Part shown: in pieces, positions 52,251-59,645 of the stretch | Position numbering within the stretch: the stretch's first letter is position 1 | Layout of the letters: every line of letters starts with the position of its first letter | Assembly: GCF_050231725.1 (NCBI RefSeq) | Contig: NZ_CP077172.1 | Span: forward strand, 992,001-1,056,000 | From: Fusobacterium nucleatum_L | GTDB taxonomy: Bacteria > Fusobacteriota > Fusobacteriia > Fusobacteriales > Fusobacteriaceae | Length of the DNA: 64,000 bases | Reading direction: 5' to 3' | Position numbers and translations under genes: made by a program | The notes under the pieces: generated by a model | Told to the model about the DNA's origin: nothing | The model's input: the letters and a program-made list of their open reading frames with translations, nothing else | Databases searched by the model: none

Positions 52251-53420
52251 TTATTGGTATTTAATTTCAAATTTAAATTCAATTTCATTTTCTTTTCTTA
52301 AAATATAGTCATAGTTATATAGTTTAAAATTTTTAGAATTTGTAATATTTTCTAAAAACTTAACTACATTATCAATTTTTCCAGTACTTCCTTCTATATT
52401 AAAAATTTTATTTTCATCATATTCTATTGAAGAAATTTTTACTCCATTTGGAGATAAATAAGTCAATTCTTCTAAAAGAGAACTTATTTTAAAATCTTTA
52501 TATTCTTCCTTTTCTATATATTCCAATAAGTCCTTATGTTGCTTTTCAATTTCTTCCATTTCATTTCTTGCCTCATTAATTTCATCTTCAAGGCTTGAAC
52601 TTTCAATAGCTAGCTGTTCCAACTTCTCCTCTGACCTATGAATATTATGATAAAGTATTATTGTTGATAAGACTGTTATAATTGAAATTATTAAAAGAGC
52701 ATACAAATATTTAGTATTTACATAGTAAAGAGAGTATTTGTTTTTTATATCACCTGGTAAAAAATTAGGATATTTAGTGAAATCTAAACTTTCGATTTCA
52801 AAATACGAATAATTTTTATTTGTTAAATCTAATTCATCAAAATTTATGCTATCTCCTGTAAAAATAATCTCTATATCATCTTCAATATTTACTAAATAGC
52901 TATTTGCAATATTATATTTGTCTTCAATGTCAACTTCTTCCTCATTATCAAAAGAAGATTTTGATAATTTAAAAGTTGAAATCTCAAGAATATTATTGTT
53001 CATATACTCTGTCACAACTAGCATAGTCTTACTAATATCAAAATTAAAATAATGATTGGTATTTTCCTTTTCTCTACATACAAAAAAAGAAGGAATAATT
53101 GAAACAAAATCATAGTCCTTCATATCATCAATAATACAGTCATTTAAAAGTGCCAAATCTAGCAGATAGACAACTATATTTTCTTTCTTCCTCTCCTTTT
53201 TTAAGATTTCATATCTCAATATAAAATCATCTGAATTATATCTTGGAAAAATAACTTCCAATCTATCTTCAATCTTCTCTTTTCTATCCTCTTCATTTAT
53301 TATATTTTCAATTTGAATTTTAAAAATACTAAAAAATTTATTCTCCAAATTGAGAACAGTATTTTTTACACTCTTTTCAATATCATCAATATGGCTTAAA
53401 GGTAAAATCTTTTTAAACAT
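52251..53420 (-). CDS. PilM-PilN-like (GspL-like) fusion protein
   Basis: A 389-residue bitopic protein. Residues 1-225 are cytoplasmic and resemble a degenerate PilM/GspL actin-like domain (SHIDDIEKSVKNTVLNLENK). Residues 234-254 form a membrane segment (YLYALLIISIITVLSTIILY), residues 258-305 a coiled coil, and 305-389 a PilN-type ferredoxin-like domain (LLEELTYLSPNGVKISSIEY, NVVKFLENITNSKNFKLYNY). It would link the ATPase to the envelope platform. Its start overlaps the upstream pseudopilin gene by 8 bp. Confidence 0.65.
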   Translation of the reverse strand: MFKKILPLSHIDDIEKSVKNTVLNLENKFFSIFKIQIENIINEEDRKEKIEDRLEVIFPRYNSDDFILRYEILKKERKKENIVVYLLDLALLNDCIIDDMKDYDFVSIIPSFFVCREKENTNHYFNFDISKTMLVVTEYMNNNILEISTFKLSKSSFDNEEEVDIEDKYNIANSYLVNIEDDIEIIFTGDSINFDELDLTNKNYSYFEIESLDFTKYPNFLPGDIKNKYSLYYVNTKYLYALLIISIITVLSTIILYHNIHRSEEKLEQLAIESSSLEDEINEARNEMEEIEKQHKDLLEYIEKEEYKDFKISSLLEELTYLSPNGVKISSIEYDENKIFNIEGSTGKIDNVVKFLENITNSKNFKLYNYDYILRKENEIEFKFEIKYQ

Positions 53421-53970
53421 TTTCTTTGATCCACATCCTTGTCAAAATACCATTGTATAAAGTGTCTGGCTCTCTTGAACTTCCTATTTCATATTCCATT
53501 GTTGTTAATAGTGAATAGTTTTTATCTGCAATCTTTATATTTTTTACAAAATGTACATTAACTCTAGGCTTGTACATCCCTTTTATCTTATCTTTTAAAT
53601 AATTATAGTAGTTTTTTCCTTTTTCATCTTCCAATAATCTGTATCCTCCAAAGGATATCCTCTTATTGTATTCGTCTATTAAAAATAGTTTTTCTCCATT
53701 TTCTGATAAAGCTATATATTCTGTCACATCTTTAATTTCTCTATTATTGATTTTTTCTTCTATATTTTTAAATTCTTGCTTAATTATTTCATCCAAAAAA
53801 TCATAATTTTGAAAATTTTCTTGAGTCTTAATATCAGTCTTATATAGGTTAAATTTGCTATTTAAAAGAATTTGTATAAATAAAGTTAGGCTAATAAATA
53901 GAAAAGAAGTAATAATAACTTGCAGAAAAATAAAAGCTTTATTTTTGTTCATAGTACAATATTTCTTCAT
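53413..53970 (-). CDS. Minor pseudopilin-like protein
   Basis: A 185-residue protein with a type IV prepilin-like N-terminus: leader ending NKNKA, then FIFLQVIITSFLFISLTLFI. The residue at +5 is Gln where most pilins have Glu. In other systems lack of Glu5 is a feature of GspK-type tip pseudopilins, so it may play that role, though it is much shorter than GspK. ATG 53970 has AAGGA eight bases upstream; ATG 53952 (MNKNKA) has no good ribosome site. It overlaps the upstream gene by 32 bp. Confidence 0.65.
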   Translation of the reverse strand: MKKYCTMNKNKAFIFLQVIITSFLFISLTLFIQILLNSKFNLYKTDIKTQENFQNYDFLDEIIKQEFKNIEEKINNREIKDVTEYIALSENGEKLFLIDEYNKRISFGGYRLLEDEKGKNYYNYLKDKIKGMYKPRVNVHFVKNIKIADKNYSLLTTMEYEIGSSREPDTLYNGILTRMWIKENV

Positions 53971-54496
53971 ATTCTTTATCCTTATCTTTCAAATACACTC
54001 TTAAAATATTATTCTCAACTATAAATTCACCTGTACAATACTCTAAAATCACTGTTCCATTAAAAATATTTACAAGAGAATGGATATTGCTATCATCAAA
54101 ATAACTCAAACTAGCCTTATCTTCATAAAATAAAAAACATCTATAATATTTTTCTACTTTCTTTTCTGTTTCATCATAATTTTTTATTTTTAATACTAAT
54201 AAATTTCCTTCTTTTTCACTAGGTTTTAAAAATAAATCTCCTAAACTACTTATAGGATTAGATTTTGAAATAGAAGTAACTCTTATTTCAAGACTTTCAT
54301 TCCACTTTATATGGCTTGTTATTAAATCTCTAAAAGTTAGTATTTCTTTTTCTCTTTTATAGATGCTGTTCATAACTATAAAACTTTTATTCATAGAATA
54401 GAATGTAATTAAGCTAGCAAGACTAACTGCTAATAAAATTGTTACGACTATTATAATTTCAATAAATGATAAAGCTTTATTTTTATTTATATACAT
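53939..54496 (-). CDS. Minor pseudopilin, GspJ-like
   Basis: A 185-residue protein with a clear prepilin signal: MYINKNKA then LSFIEIIIVVTILLAVSLAS, with Glu at +5. The C-terminal domain is beta-rich (YRCFLFYEDKASLSYFDDSN, EYCTGEFIVENNILRVYLKD), consistent with a GspJ or PulJ-type minor subunit. ATG 54496 follows GAGGA by six bases; the ORF extends four codons further to a TTG. It begins one base after the stop of the preceding pseudopilin gene. Confidence 0.75.
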   Translation of the reverse strand: MYINKNKALSFIEIIIVVTILLAVSLASLITFYSMNKSFIVMNSIYKREKEILTFRDLITSHIKWNESLEIRVTSISKSNPISSLGDLFLKPSEKEGNLLVLKIKNYDETEKKVEKYYRCFLFYEDKASLSYFDDSNIHSLVNIFNGTVILEYCTGEFIVENNILRVYLKDKDKEYEEILYYEQK

Positions 54497-54497
54497 T

Positions 54498-54911
54498 TTA
54501 TTCCTCAAATTTTAAAAGAATATTTTTATAAATTTTTTTATCTCCTCTATATTCCACCTTAATTAAACTTGCATTTTCTTTTCTATTTAAAAAATCTACT
54601 TCTGTTTTTTCCATATCTATTATTAAATTAAAATTTTTATTTTTAAGATTTTTAAAGTAATTTCCAAAATTATTAAATGTTGTTATAAAATCTGTATAAC
54701 TATTAAATTCTAAGTGAGAATTTGTTATATTTTCTGCCTTTAAATAATTATTTAAAGAAGTAAAAAAATGTAACTCACTATCAGCATTTCTTATCTTAGA
54801 ATAAGTTTTTATTTGTTGAATATTCAGTTTTACACTTGGTATTAACACCAGAATTAAGATGAAAACTGAAACTATGACTTCCATTAAGGAGAAGGCTTTA
54901 TTTTTATTCAT
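54498..54911 (-). CDS. Minor pseudopilin, GspI/GspH-like
   Basis: A 137-residue protein with a prepilin start, MNKNKA then FSLMEVIVSVFILILVLIPS, with Glu at +5. The remaining 100 residues are a small globular domain (LHFFTSLNNYLKAENITNSH, LIIDMEKTEVDFLNRKENAS). Size suits GspI or GspH minor pseudopilins. It is followed at one base by the GspJ-like gene and preceded by a family A repeat. Confidence 0.75.
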   Translation of the reverse strand: MNKNKAFSLMEVIVSVFILILVLIPSVKLNIQQIKTYSKIRNADSELHFFTSLNNYLKAENITNSHLEFNSYTDFITTFNNFGNYFKNLKNKNFNLIIDMEKTEVDFLNRKENASLIKVEYRGDKKIYKNILLKFEE

Positions 54912-54965
54912 AATATCCTCTCAATATACTTAAAAATATTTATAATTTTTTAACTATAATGTAGT

Positions 54966-55038
54966 GATTACTTGACAGCCTATAATGTCTCTCGAGCTCC
55001 AAAATGCTCTTTCAACATTATAGGACATCGCAGCAATC
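54966..55038 (-). repeat. Family A 73-bp hairpin repeat, copy 4
   Basis: On the minus strand it reads GATTGCTGCGATGTCCTATA and onward to AGTAATC. Inner arms CCTATAATG and CATTATAGG pair fully here, where copy 1 has CCATTATTG and CACTAATGG, so several pairs have changed on both sides. It lies between the prepilin peptidase and the GspI-like gene. Confidence 0.85.
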
Positions 55039-55042
55039 TTAT

Positions 55043-55540
55043 TTAAAATTTTTCAATTATTTTTTCTATTAAATTAAAATTATAAATAATAATAAAAGCT
55101 AAACATATATAAGGGGCAAATGCTAACTCTACACCTTTAATCTTCACAGATTTATTTCTACAATAACTTATAACTATATAGATAATGATGTAAAGGGTAG
55201 CTAATAGAAATACCGAAAGATAAAATATATAAATTTGTAAAAAAATATTTATCTCTCCCAGATATAGAAGTCCTCCCAAAGAAATTATCAATTTTATATC
55301 ACCAAAACCAAAGACTTCTTTTTTCAAAATATCGGATATATAACCATAGAAGATTAAAAGTGGTAGAGTATAACAAGATGCCCCTATAAAGAAACTATCA
55401 ACTTTATCTATTCCACATATGAATATAGAAAGAATTAAAATAGAAAAGTTTAAGATATTGGGGATATATTTTTTATTAATATCTATATACATAACTAAAA
55501 ATAATAGAATATATAGCAATATTATTAAAATTCTATCCAT
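55043..55540 (-). CDS. Prepilin peptidase (A24 domain only)
   Basis: A 165-residue membrane aspartic protease with about six membrane segments. Catalytic Asp20 lies in VMYIDINKKYIPN and Asp81 in FGFGDIKLI, the GxGDxK motif. The N-terminal cytoplasmic methyltransferase domain found in PilD/GspO is absent, so it should cleave prepilin leaders without methylating them, as in short Gram-positive forms. Its start overlaps the major pseudopilin gene by 16 bp, which ties it to this machine. Confidence 0.88.
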   Translation of the reverse strand: MDRILIILLYILLFLVMYIDINKKYIPNILNFSILILSIFICGIDKVDSFFIGASCYTLPLLIFYGYISDILKKEVFGFGDIKLIISLGGLLYLGEINIFLQIYIFYLSVFLLATLYIIIYIVISYCRNKSVKIKGVELAFAPYICLAFIIIYNFNLIEKIIEKF

Positions 55541-56013
55541 TTATTTCCCTTTATATCTCCATTTTCAGTAGCATCAGCTTGTTTTAGCCACATATAGTAA
55601 CCATCATCACTATTATTTTCACTTGGATCTTTAAAAGTAATTTTTACTTTTCCTCCATATTTAATTTTTCCTAAATCTCCATTTGATTTCACTTCTCTTG
55701 AACCACCTATTGCTATTTCAGGCTCTTTTATTATTGTTTTTGCATTATTATCAAGATAAGGTTCTAACTTTTCTAGTGCTTTTTTAATTTCGTTATAATC
55801 ATCATATTTTGAACTATCTTCAATTAAAGCCTTGTCATTTTCTAGTTGATAAAGTTGAGCAGCTACACGTAAAGTATTAAGAGTCGTAACAGCTTTTGTA
55901 TCTTTTGATTTTGCAATATAACTTCTTAACTGTAAGCCTACAATTCCAGCTAATATACCCATTATCGCTACTGCTACAACAATTTCAATTAAAGAAAAAC
56001 CACGATTTTTCAT
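55525..56013 (-). CDS. Major pseudopilin (GspG/type IV pilin-like)
   Basis: A 162-residue prepilin with a six-residue leader ending in Gly: MKNRG then FSLIEIVVAVAIMGILAGIV, Glu at +5. The helix continues as QLRSYIAKSKDTKAVTTLNT and LRVAAQLYQLEN. The C-terminal part (GDLGKIKYGGKVKITFKDPS, GYYMWLKQADATENGD) is beta-rich and Asp/Gly-rich, as in calcium-binding GspG. It alone has Gly at -1; the minor subunits have Ala. It would form the filament body. Confidence 0.88.
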   Translation of the reverse strand: MKNRGFSLIEIVVAVAIMGILAGIVGLQLRSYIAKSKDTKAVTTLNTLRVAAQLYQLENDKALIEDSSKYDDYNEIKKALEKLEPYLDNNAKTIIKEPEIAIGGSREVKSNGDLGKIKYGGKVKITFKDPSENNSDDGYYMWLKQADATENGDIKGNKWIEF

Positions 56014-56040
56014 ACTATTCCCTCCTAAAATTATTATGCT

Positions 56041-56216
56041 AAAAGTAAATAGTTCCTGCTGAGACTGAATTTTTAATCTAAAATGCTAATCGTTCGTTAA
56101 AAGCAAAACTCGTTGATAAATCAACTCAAACAGTTGCTTTTCTTAACACTCACTAACATAGCATTTCACGATAAAATTCGTCATTCACAGTTCACTTATT
56201 ACTTTTACATAAAACT
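56041..56216. repeat. Family B element, divergent subtype
   Basis: AAAAGTAAATAGTTC (56041-56055) and the inverted TTACTTTT end (56209-56216) with GTTCACTTATTA before it. Internal TGAGACTGAATTTTTAATC and GATAAAATTCGTCATTCA are the subtype-specific arms. The centre has AAAGCAAAACTCG and CAGTTGCTTTTC. It fills the gap between the platform and major pseudopilin genes. Confidence 0.65.
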
Positions 56217-56238
56217 ATTGTTTAATTTTAATAATTTA

Positions 56239-57279
56239 TTATTGACTAAATACATCTCCTATTGATAATATTGGCAAATATATAGCCACAACAACAAAAG
56301 CTACAATAAGTCCTAGAAATAACACTACTGAAGGCTCTAATAAAGACATTAATTTTTTTAGTTTATATTCAAAATCTTGTTTTAATATTTTTGAAATTTG
56401 TAATAAGTTTTCTGATAGATAACCACTTTCTTCACCAGTAGTAATTAAAATAGAAAATCTTTCGTTATATAAATTTAATTTTTTTAAAGCAGTTGCTATA
56501 TTATTTCCTGCTAATAATGATTTTTTAACTTCCAATAAATTCTCTTTTATATAATAATTATTATTGTTCATATACAAAATATCTACACTTTCTATTATGC
56601 TTATTCCCACACTTAGAAGAATAAAAAATGAATGATATAAATCTGAACTCAAAGAGAGTTTTCTTAACTCCCCAAATACAATCATATTTAAAAGCCACTT
56701 ATCTTTTTTAATTCTTATTAATTTATTATTATTCGTATACATATTTACAAAAAATATTATTAAAATTAAAACTATTATAAATAATAAAATATAGTGAAAG
56801 TTCCTTGAAATAACTAATAAAATTCTTGTTATTAAAGGTAATTCAACTTGATTTTCTTCAAAAATTGTAATGAAATTTGGAAGTATAAAAGTCAGCAAAA
56901 AAGTTACTATTATAAGAGTTAAACTTATAACAACTATCGGATAAACTAATATTCCTCCTAATTTCTTCTGATTTGCTAAGTCAAATTCCAAAGATTTAGA
57001 AATGTCTTCCAATCTTTCTGTGATACTTCCACTGACTTCTCCAATTTTTAACATATATAAGTAAGTATTTCCAAAAATCTTGTCAAAATTTTTAAAACTT
57101 TCAAAAATGCTTTTTCCAGCTATTAAATTTTTATGAATTCTCTTTAAAACTTCTTTAAAATTTTTTTCCTTTTCTTCTCTTGATATAATCTCAATAGCAG
57201 TTGTAAAAGTTAGCCCACTTTTTAGCATTATTGCCAGTTCATTAGTAAAAAATAAAATTTTTTCTTTTTTATTTTTCAT
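56239..57279 (-). CDS. Inner-membrane platform protein GspF/PilC
   Basis: A 346-residue protein with two T2SSF domains (residues 1-130 and 200-325) and three membrane segments. Typical features are FTNELAIMLKSGLTFTTAIE, GSITERLEDISKSLEFDLAN, YPIVVISLTLIIVTFLLTFI and, at the end, SLLEPSVVLFLGLIVAFVVV followed by AIYLPILSIGDVFS. It recruits the ATPase and feeds pseudopilins into the filament. It overlaps gspE by four bases. Confidence 0.92.
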   Translation of the reverse strand: MKNKKEKILFFTNELAIMLKSGLTFTTAIEIISREEKEKNFKEVLKRIHKNLIAGKSIFESFKNFDKIFGNTYLYMLKIGEVSGSITERLEDISKSLEFDLANQKKLGGILVYPIVVISLTLIIVTFLLTFILPNFITIFEENQVELPLITRILLVISRNFHYILLFIIVLILIIFFVNMYTNNNKLIRIKKDKWLLNMIVFGELRKLSLSSDLYHSFFILLSVGISIIESVDILYMNNNNYYIKENLLEVKKSLLAGNNIATALKKLNLYNERFSILITTGEESGYLSENLLQISKILKQDFEYKLKKLMSLLEPSVVLFLGLIVAFVVVAIYLPILSIGDVFSQ

Positions 57280-58520
57280 AGTTGCCTCATTATCTCATCT
57301 AAGGAAGTTAGCCCTTCCCTTGCCTTATCAATTGCATCATCAAGTAAAGTTTTAAAATTTTGTTTTATTTCCTTTTTTTGTGCTAACATATCTTTTAAAA
57401 TATTGTCAAAATATATTATTTCAAAAACAGGTATTCTTCCTATATATCCAGTTCCCATACATTTCTCACAACCTTCAGAGGTATAAAATTTTACATTTTT
57501 ATATTTTTCTTCTGAAAGATTTAAACTTTTTAATTTTTCTTTGTAGTTTTCATCTTCTTTTTTACAGTGAGGACATAACTTTCTAAGTAATCTCTGAGAT
57601 ACTACCATTTGCAAAACTAAACTCAATAAATAGCTATCAATTCCTAAATTTACTAGTCTATTTATACAACCTAAACTATCATTTGAATGTAGAGTTGAAA
57701 AAACTAAATGTCCTGTGAGTGAAGCTTTAACTACAATCTCAGCTGTTTCTTTATCTCTTATTTCTCCTACCATTAAAATATCTGGATCTTGTCTTAACAA
57801 TGCTCTTAAAATTGTTGCAAAACCTAAACCTATTTCATTTCTACATTGAACTTGGTTTATTCCCTCAATTTGATATTCAATAGGGTCTTCAACAGTCGAA
57901 ATATTAACTTCTTCTCTATTTTTATATTTTAAAATACTGTATAGTGTACTTGATTTTCCTGAACCTGTTGGTCCATTTACCAAGATAATTCCATTATTTT
58001 GATTTATGGCCTTATAGAAAATTTTTTTATTTTCTTCTGATAAATATAAATCTTCTAAGGTAAAATTATAGTTGAATTTGTCTAAAATTCTAATTACTAT
58101 TTTCTCTCCGTTCATAGTTGGCATAATTGAAGTTCTAAAATCAATTTCTCTTCCCTTATATTTCAATGAAAATCTACCATCTTGGGGCTTTCTTTTTTCA
58201 ACTATATCAAGAGAAGATAAAATCTTTAATTTAGAAACTATTGAAGATAAAAAAGATCTATCAATTTCTACAACTTCTTTTAAAATACCATTAATTCTAT
58301 ATCTTATTCTTATTTTATCTGTTAATGCTTCAATATGGATATCACTTGCTGAAAACTTTATAGCTTCTAACAATATTGAGAAAATTCCTTTATTAGAATT
58401 GACATTTTCACGGATAAATAGTTCTTCTATATCTTCAATATATAAATTTTTATTATTGTTCATAGAACTATTAATAGTTTTTTTAAAATATTTTTCTATT
58501 TTTTCAGAACTATTTTCCAT
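57276..58520 (-). CDS. Assembly ATPase GspE/PilB
   Basis: A 414-residue hexameric ATPase. The short N-terminus lacks the MshEN/N1 domain. Residues 50-150 form the N2 domain (ASDIHIEALTDKIRIRYRIN). Walker A is GPTGSGKS (183-190), the Asp box is STVEDPIEYQIEGINQVQ, Walker B is PDILMVGEIRDKETAEIVVK and the His box is TGHLVFSTLHSND. A tetracysteine zinc motif is present as CPHC and CEKC. No PilT-type retraction ATPase lies in the operon. Confidence 0.93.
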   Translation of the reverse strand: MENSSEKIEKYFKKTINSSMNNNKNLYIEDIEELFIRENVNSNKGIFSILLEAIKFSASDIHIEALTDKIRIRYRINGILKEVVEIDRSFLSSIVSKLKILSSLDIVEKRKPQDGRFSLKYKGREIDFRTSIMPTMNGEKIVIRILDKFNYNFTLEDLYLSEENKKIFYKAINQNNGIILVNGPTGSGKSSTLYSILKYKNREEVNISTVEDPIEYQIEGINQVQCRNEIGLGFATILRALLRQDPDILMVGEIRDKETAEIVVKASLTGHLVFSTLHSNDSLGCINRLVNLGIDSYLLSLVLQMVVSQRLLRKLCPHCKKEDENYKEKLKSLNLSEEKYKNVKFYTSEGCEKCMGTGYIGRIPVFEIIYFDNILKDMLAQKKEIKQNFKTLLDDAIDKAREGLTSLDEIMRQL

Positions 58521-58550
58521 TTTTATTCCTTTCTTATCAACTATAGTATT

Positions 58551-58714
58551 TAGAAAATCATTCGTTACTAGCCAGATTTCTTAACAAATAAAAATTAAGA
58601 ATTCGCATCTAAGAAACTCAGTAAACTCACTTTGTTCAGACACACTGAGATTTGTTCGGCTTATTCTATTTAATTTTTATCCTAAAATCTGGAATGTAAC
58701 TCATTTATTTTCTA
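58551..58714. repeat. Family B element upstream of gspE
   Basis: TAGAAAAT (58551-58558) and ATTTTCTA (58707-58714) are inverted ends. GTTACTAGCCAGATTTCTTA on the left and AAAATCTGGAATGTAACTCA on the right match the copies at 51986 and 34501. CTCAGT and ACTGAG pair in the centre. A further end-like ATGAACTATTTTT (58731-58743) abuts the stop codon of the next gene. Confidence 0.75.
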
Positions 58715-58741
58715 TGCCATATTCAAATAAATGAACTATTT

Positions 58742-58924
58742 TTAATCTGATGTATCATATATTTCAAAGCTATCTAAATTCTGCTCATTAGAAAAAGTTA
58801 TATAATAGCTTTTTATTCCAGATTTGCCAATAATATCTACTTTAACTAATTTTTGCTTTGGTTGAATGGAGGAAATTTGTATGTATATAATTAAAAATAA
58901 TAAAATTAATATTAGTTTTTTCAT
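58742..58924 (-). CDS. Small exported protein of the secretion operon
   Basis: A 60-residue protein. Residues 1-19 are a hydrophobic signal or anchor (MKKLILILLFLIIYIQISSI). The rest (PKQKLVKVDIIGKSGIKSYY, ITFSNEQNLDSFEIYDTSD) is polar and beta-prone. ATG 58924 is chosen because GGAGG lies eight bases upstream; its A overlaps the last base of the TAA of the preceding gene (TAATG). No family is recognised. Position suggests a role in or near the pseudopilus machine. Confidence 0.55.
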   Translation of the reverse strand: MKKLILILLFLIIYIQISSIQPKQKLVKVDIIGKSGIKSYYITFSNEQNLDSFEIYDTSD

Positions 58925-59481
58925 TACTCTTTCCTCCAATCTTTGTAGAAAGTTTCTCTATCTTCATTGGTTGCTTTATGATATTCTAATATTTTTGAAT
59001 AGGATATTTCGTTATTTTTCTTTTTACGATAGTTATTTATTTTTAAAAATTTACTCCGATCAAAGCCATAAAACGATACTTTATATCTTACTTTTTTAGC
59101 TTTATTAAAAATGTAAATTGAAAATGACTTTACAATATTACCGTTTTGTGTAAATGAAAGATCAAAAGAATTTAAATTTGATGTATATGTATGAAAATAT
59201 ATTAAATCTTTAGGAAGTTTTATTTCTTGTGTTTTAAGTGATTTATTTGATATGATAATCTTTTTTGCAGAGAGGTTTAATTGTAATTTTTGCTTTGTTT
59301 TCTGTTTCAAAGAAGTTGTTGATACCAAATAAAAGGCTTCTGTTATTTTTGTTTTAGCTTCATTTATATCTCTTAATTCTTTAAATTCTCTATATTTTAC
59401 AAAAGCAATATTCATTAAAAATGAAAAAATTAGAATAGATAATATTATTTCAAAAGTTGAGAATGCTTTATTCTTTTTTAT
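58924..59481 (-). CDS. First minor pseudopilin of the operon, with an ATA start codon
   Basis: ATG-based calling gives a 163-residue protein starting at 59415, but the frame stays open upstream and encodes KKNKA then FSTFEIILSILIFSFLMNIA, a textbook prepilin signal with Glu at +5. The codon before KKNKA is ATA (59479-59481), seven bases after AGG of AAGGTGAT. Read with ATA as initiator the start is MKKNKAFSTFE, matching MNKNKAFSLME and its sisters. No ATG, GTG or TTG is available in frame before that point. The C-terminal part (SFDLSFTQNGNIVKSFSIYI) is GspH-like. Full length would be 185 residues. Confidence 0.7.
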   Translation of the reverse strand: MKKNKAFSTFEIILSILIFSFLMNIAFVKYREFKELRDINEAKTKITEAFYLVSTTSLKQKTKQKLQLNLSAKKIIISNKSLKTQEIKLPKDLIYFHTYTSNLNSFDLSFTQNGNIVKSFSIYIFNKAKKVRYKVSFYGFDRSKFLKINNYRKKKNNEISYSKILEYHKATNEDRETFYKDWRKE

Positions 59482-59504
59482 ATTATCACCTTCTTTTTTA
59501 GATA

Positions 59505-59534
59505 ATTATATAATAAATTCTTATATTATGTCAA
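59505..59534 (-). promoter_or_regulatory. Promoter of the secretion/pilus operon
   Basis: On the minus strand TTGACA (59529-59534), an 18-bp spacer and TATAAT (59505-59510), about 24 bp before the ATA start codon. Both hexamers match consensus. Confidence 0.75.
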
Positions 59535-59607
59535 ATAAAAAAACAAATATTTTTATTTAATAGATAAATTTAAAAGTAGTATTTTTGATAATAAGAAAAT
59601 AAAGAAA

Positions 59608-59639
59608 AAAACAACAGTTACTATAATAACTGTTGTTTT
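59608..59639 (-). terminator. Terminator of the mrp gene
   Basis: AAAACAACAGTTA (59608-59620) and TAACTGTTGTTTT (59627-59639) are perfect 13-bp arms six bases after the mrp stop codon, with a T run on the minus strand. Confidence 0.88.
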
Positions 59640-59645
59640 CGTATC

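Noticed and set aside
58072..58584. 170-residue plus-strand ORF opposite gspE
   Set aside because: It lies antisense to the ATPase, is low in complexity (Ser/Ile/Leu) and lacks a ribosome site.
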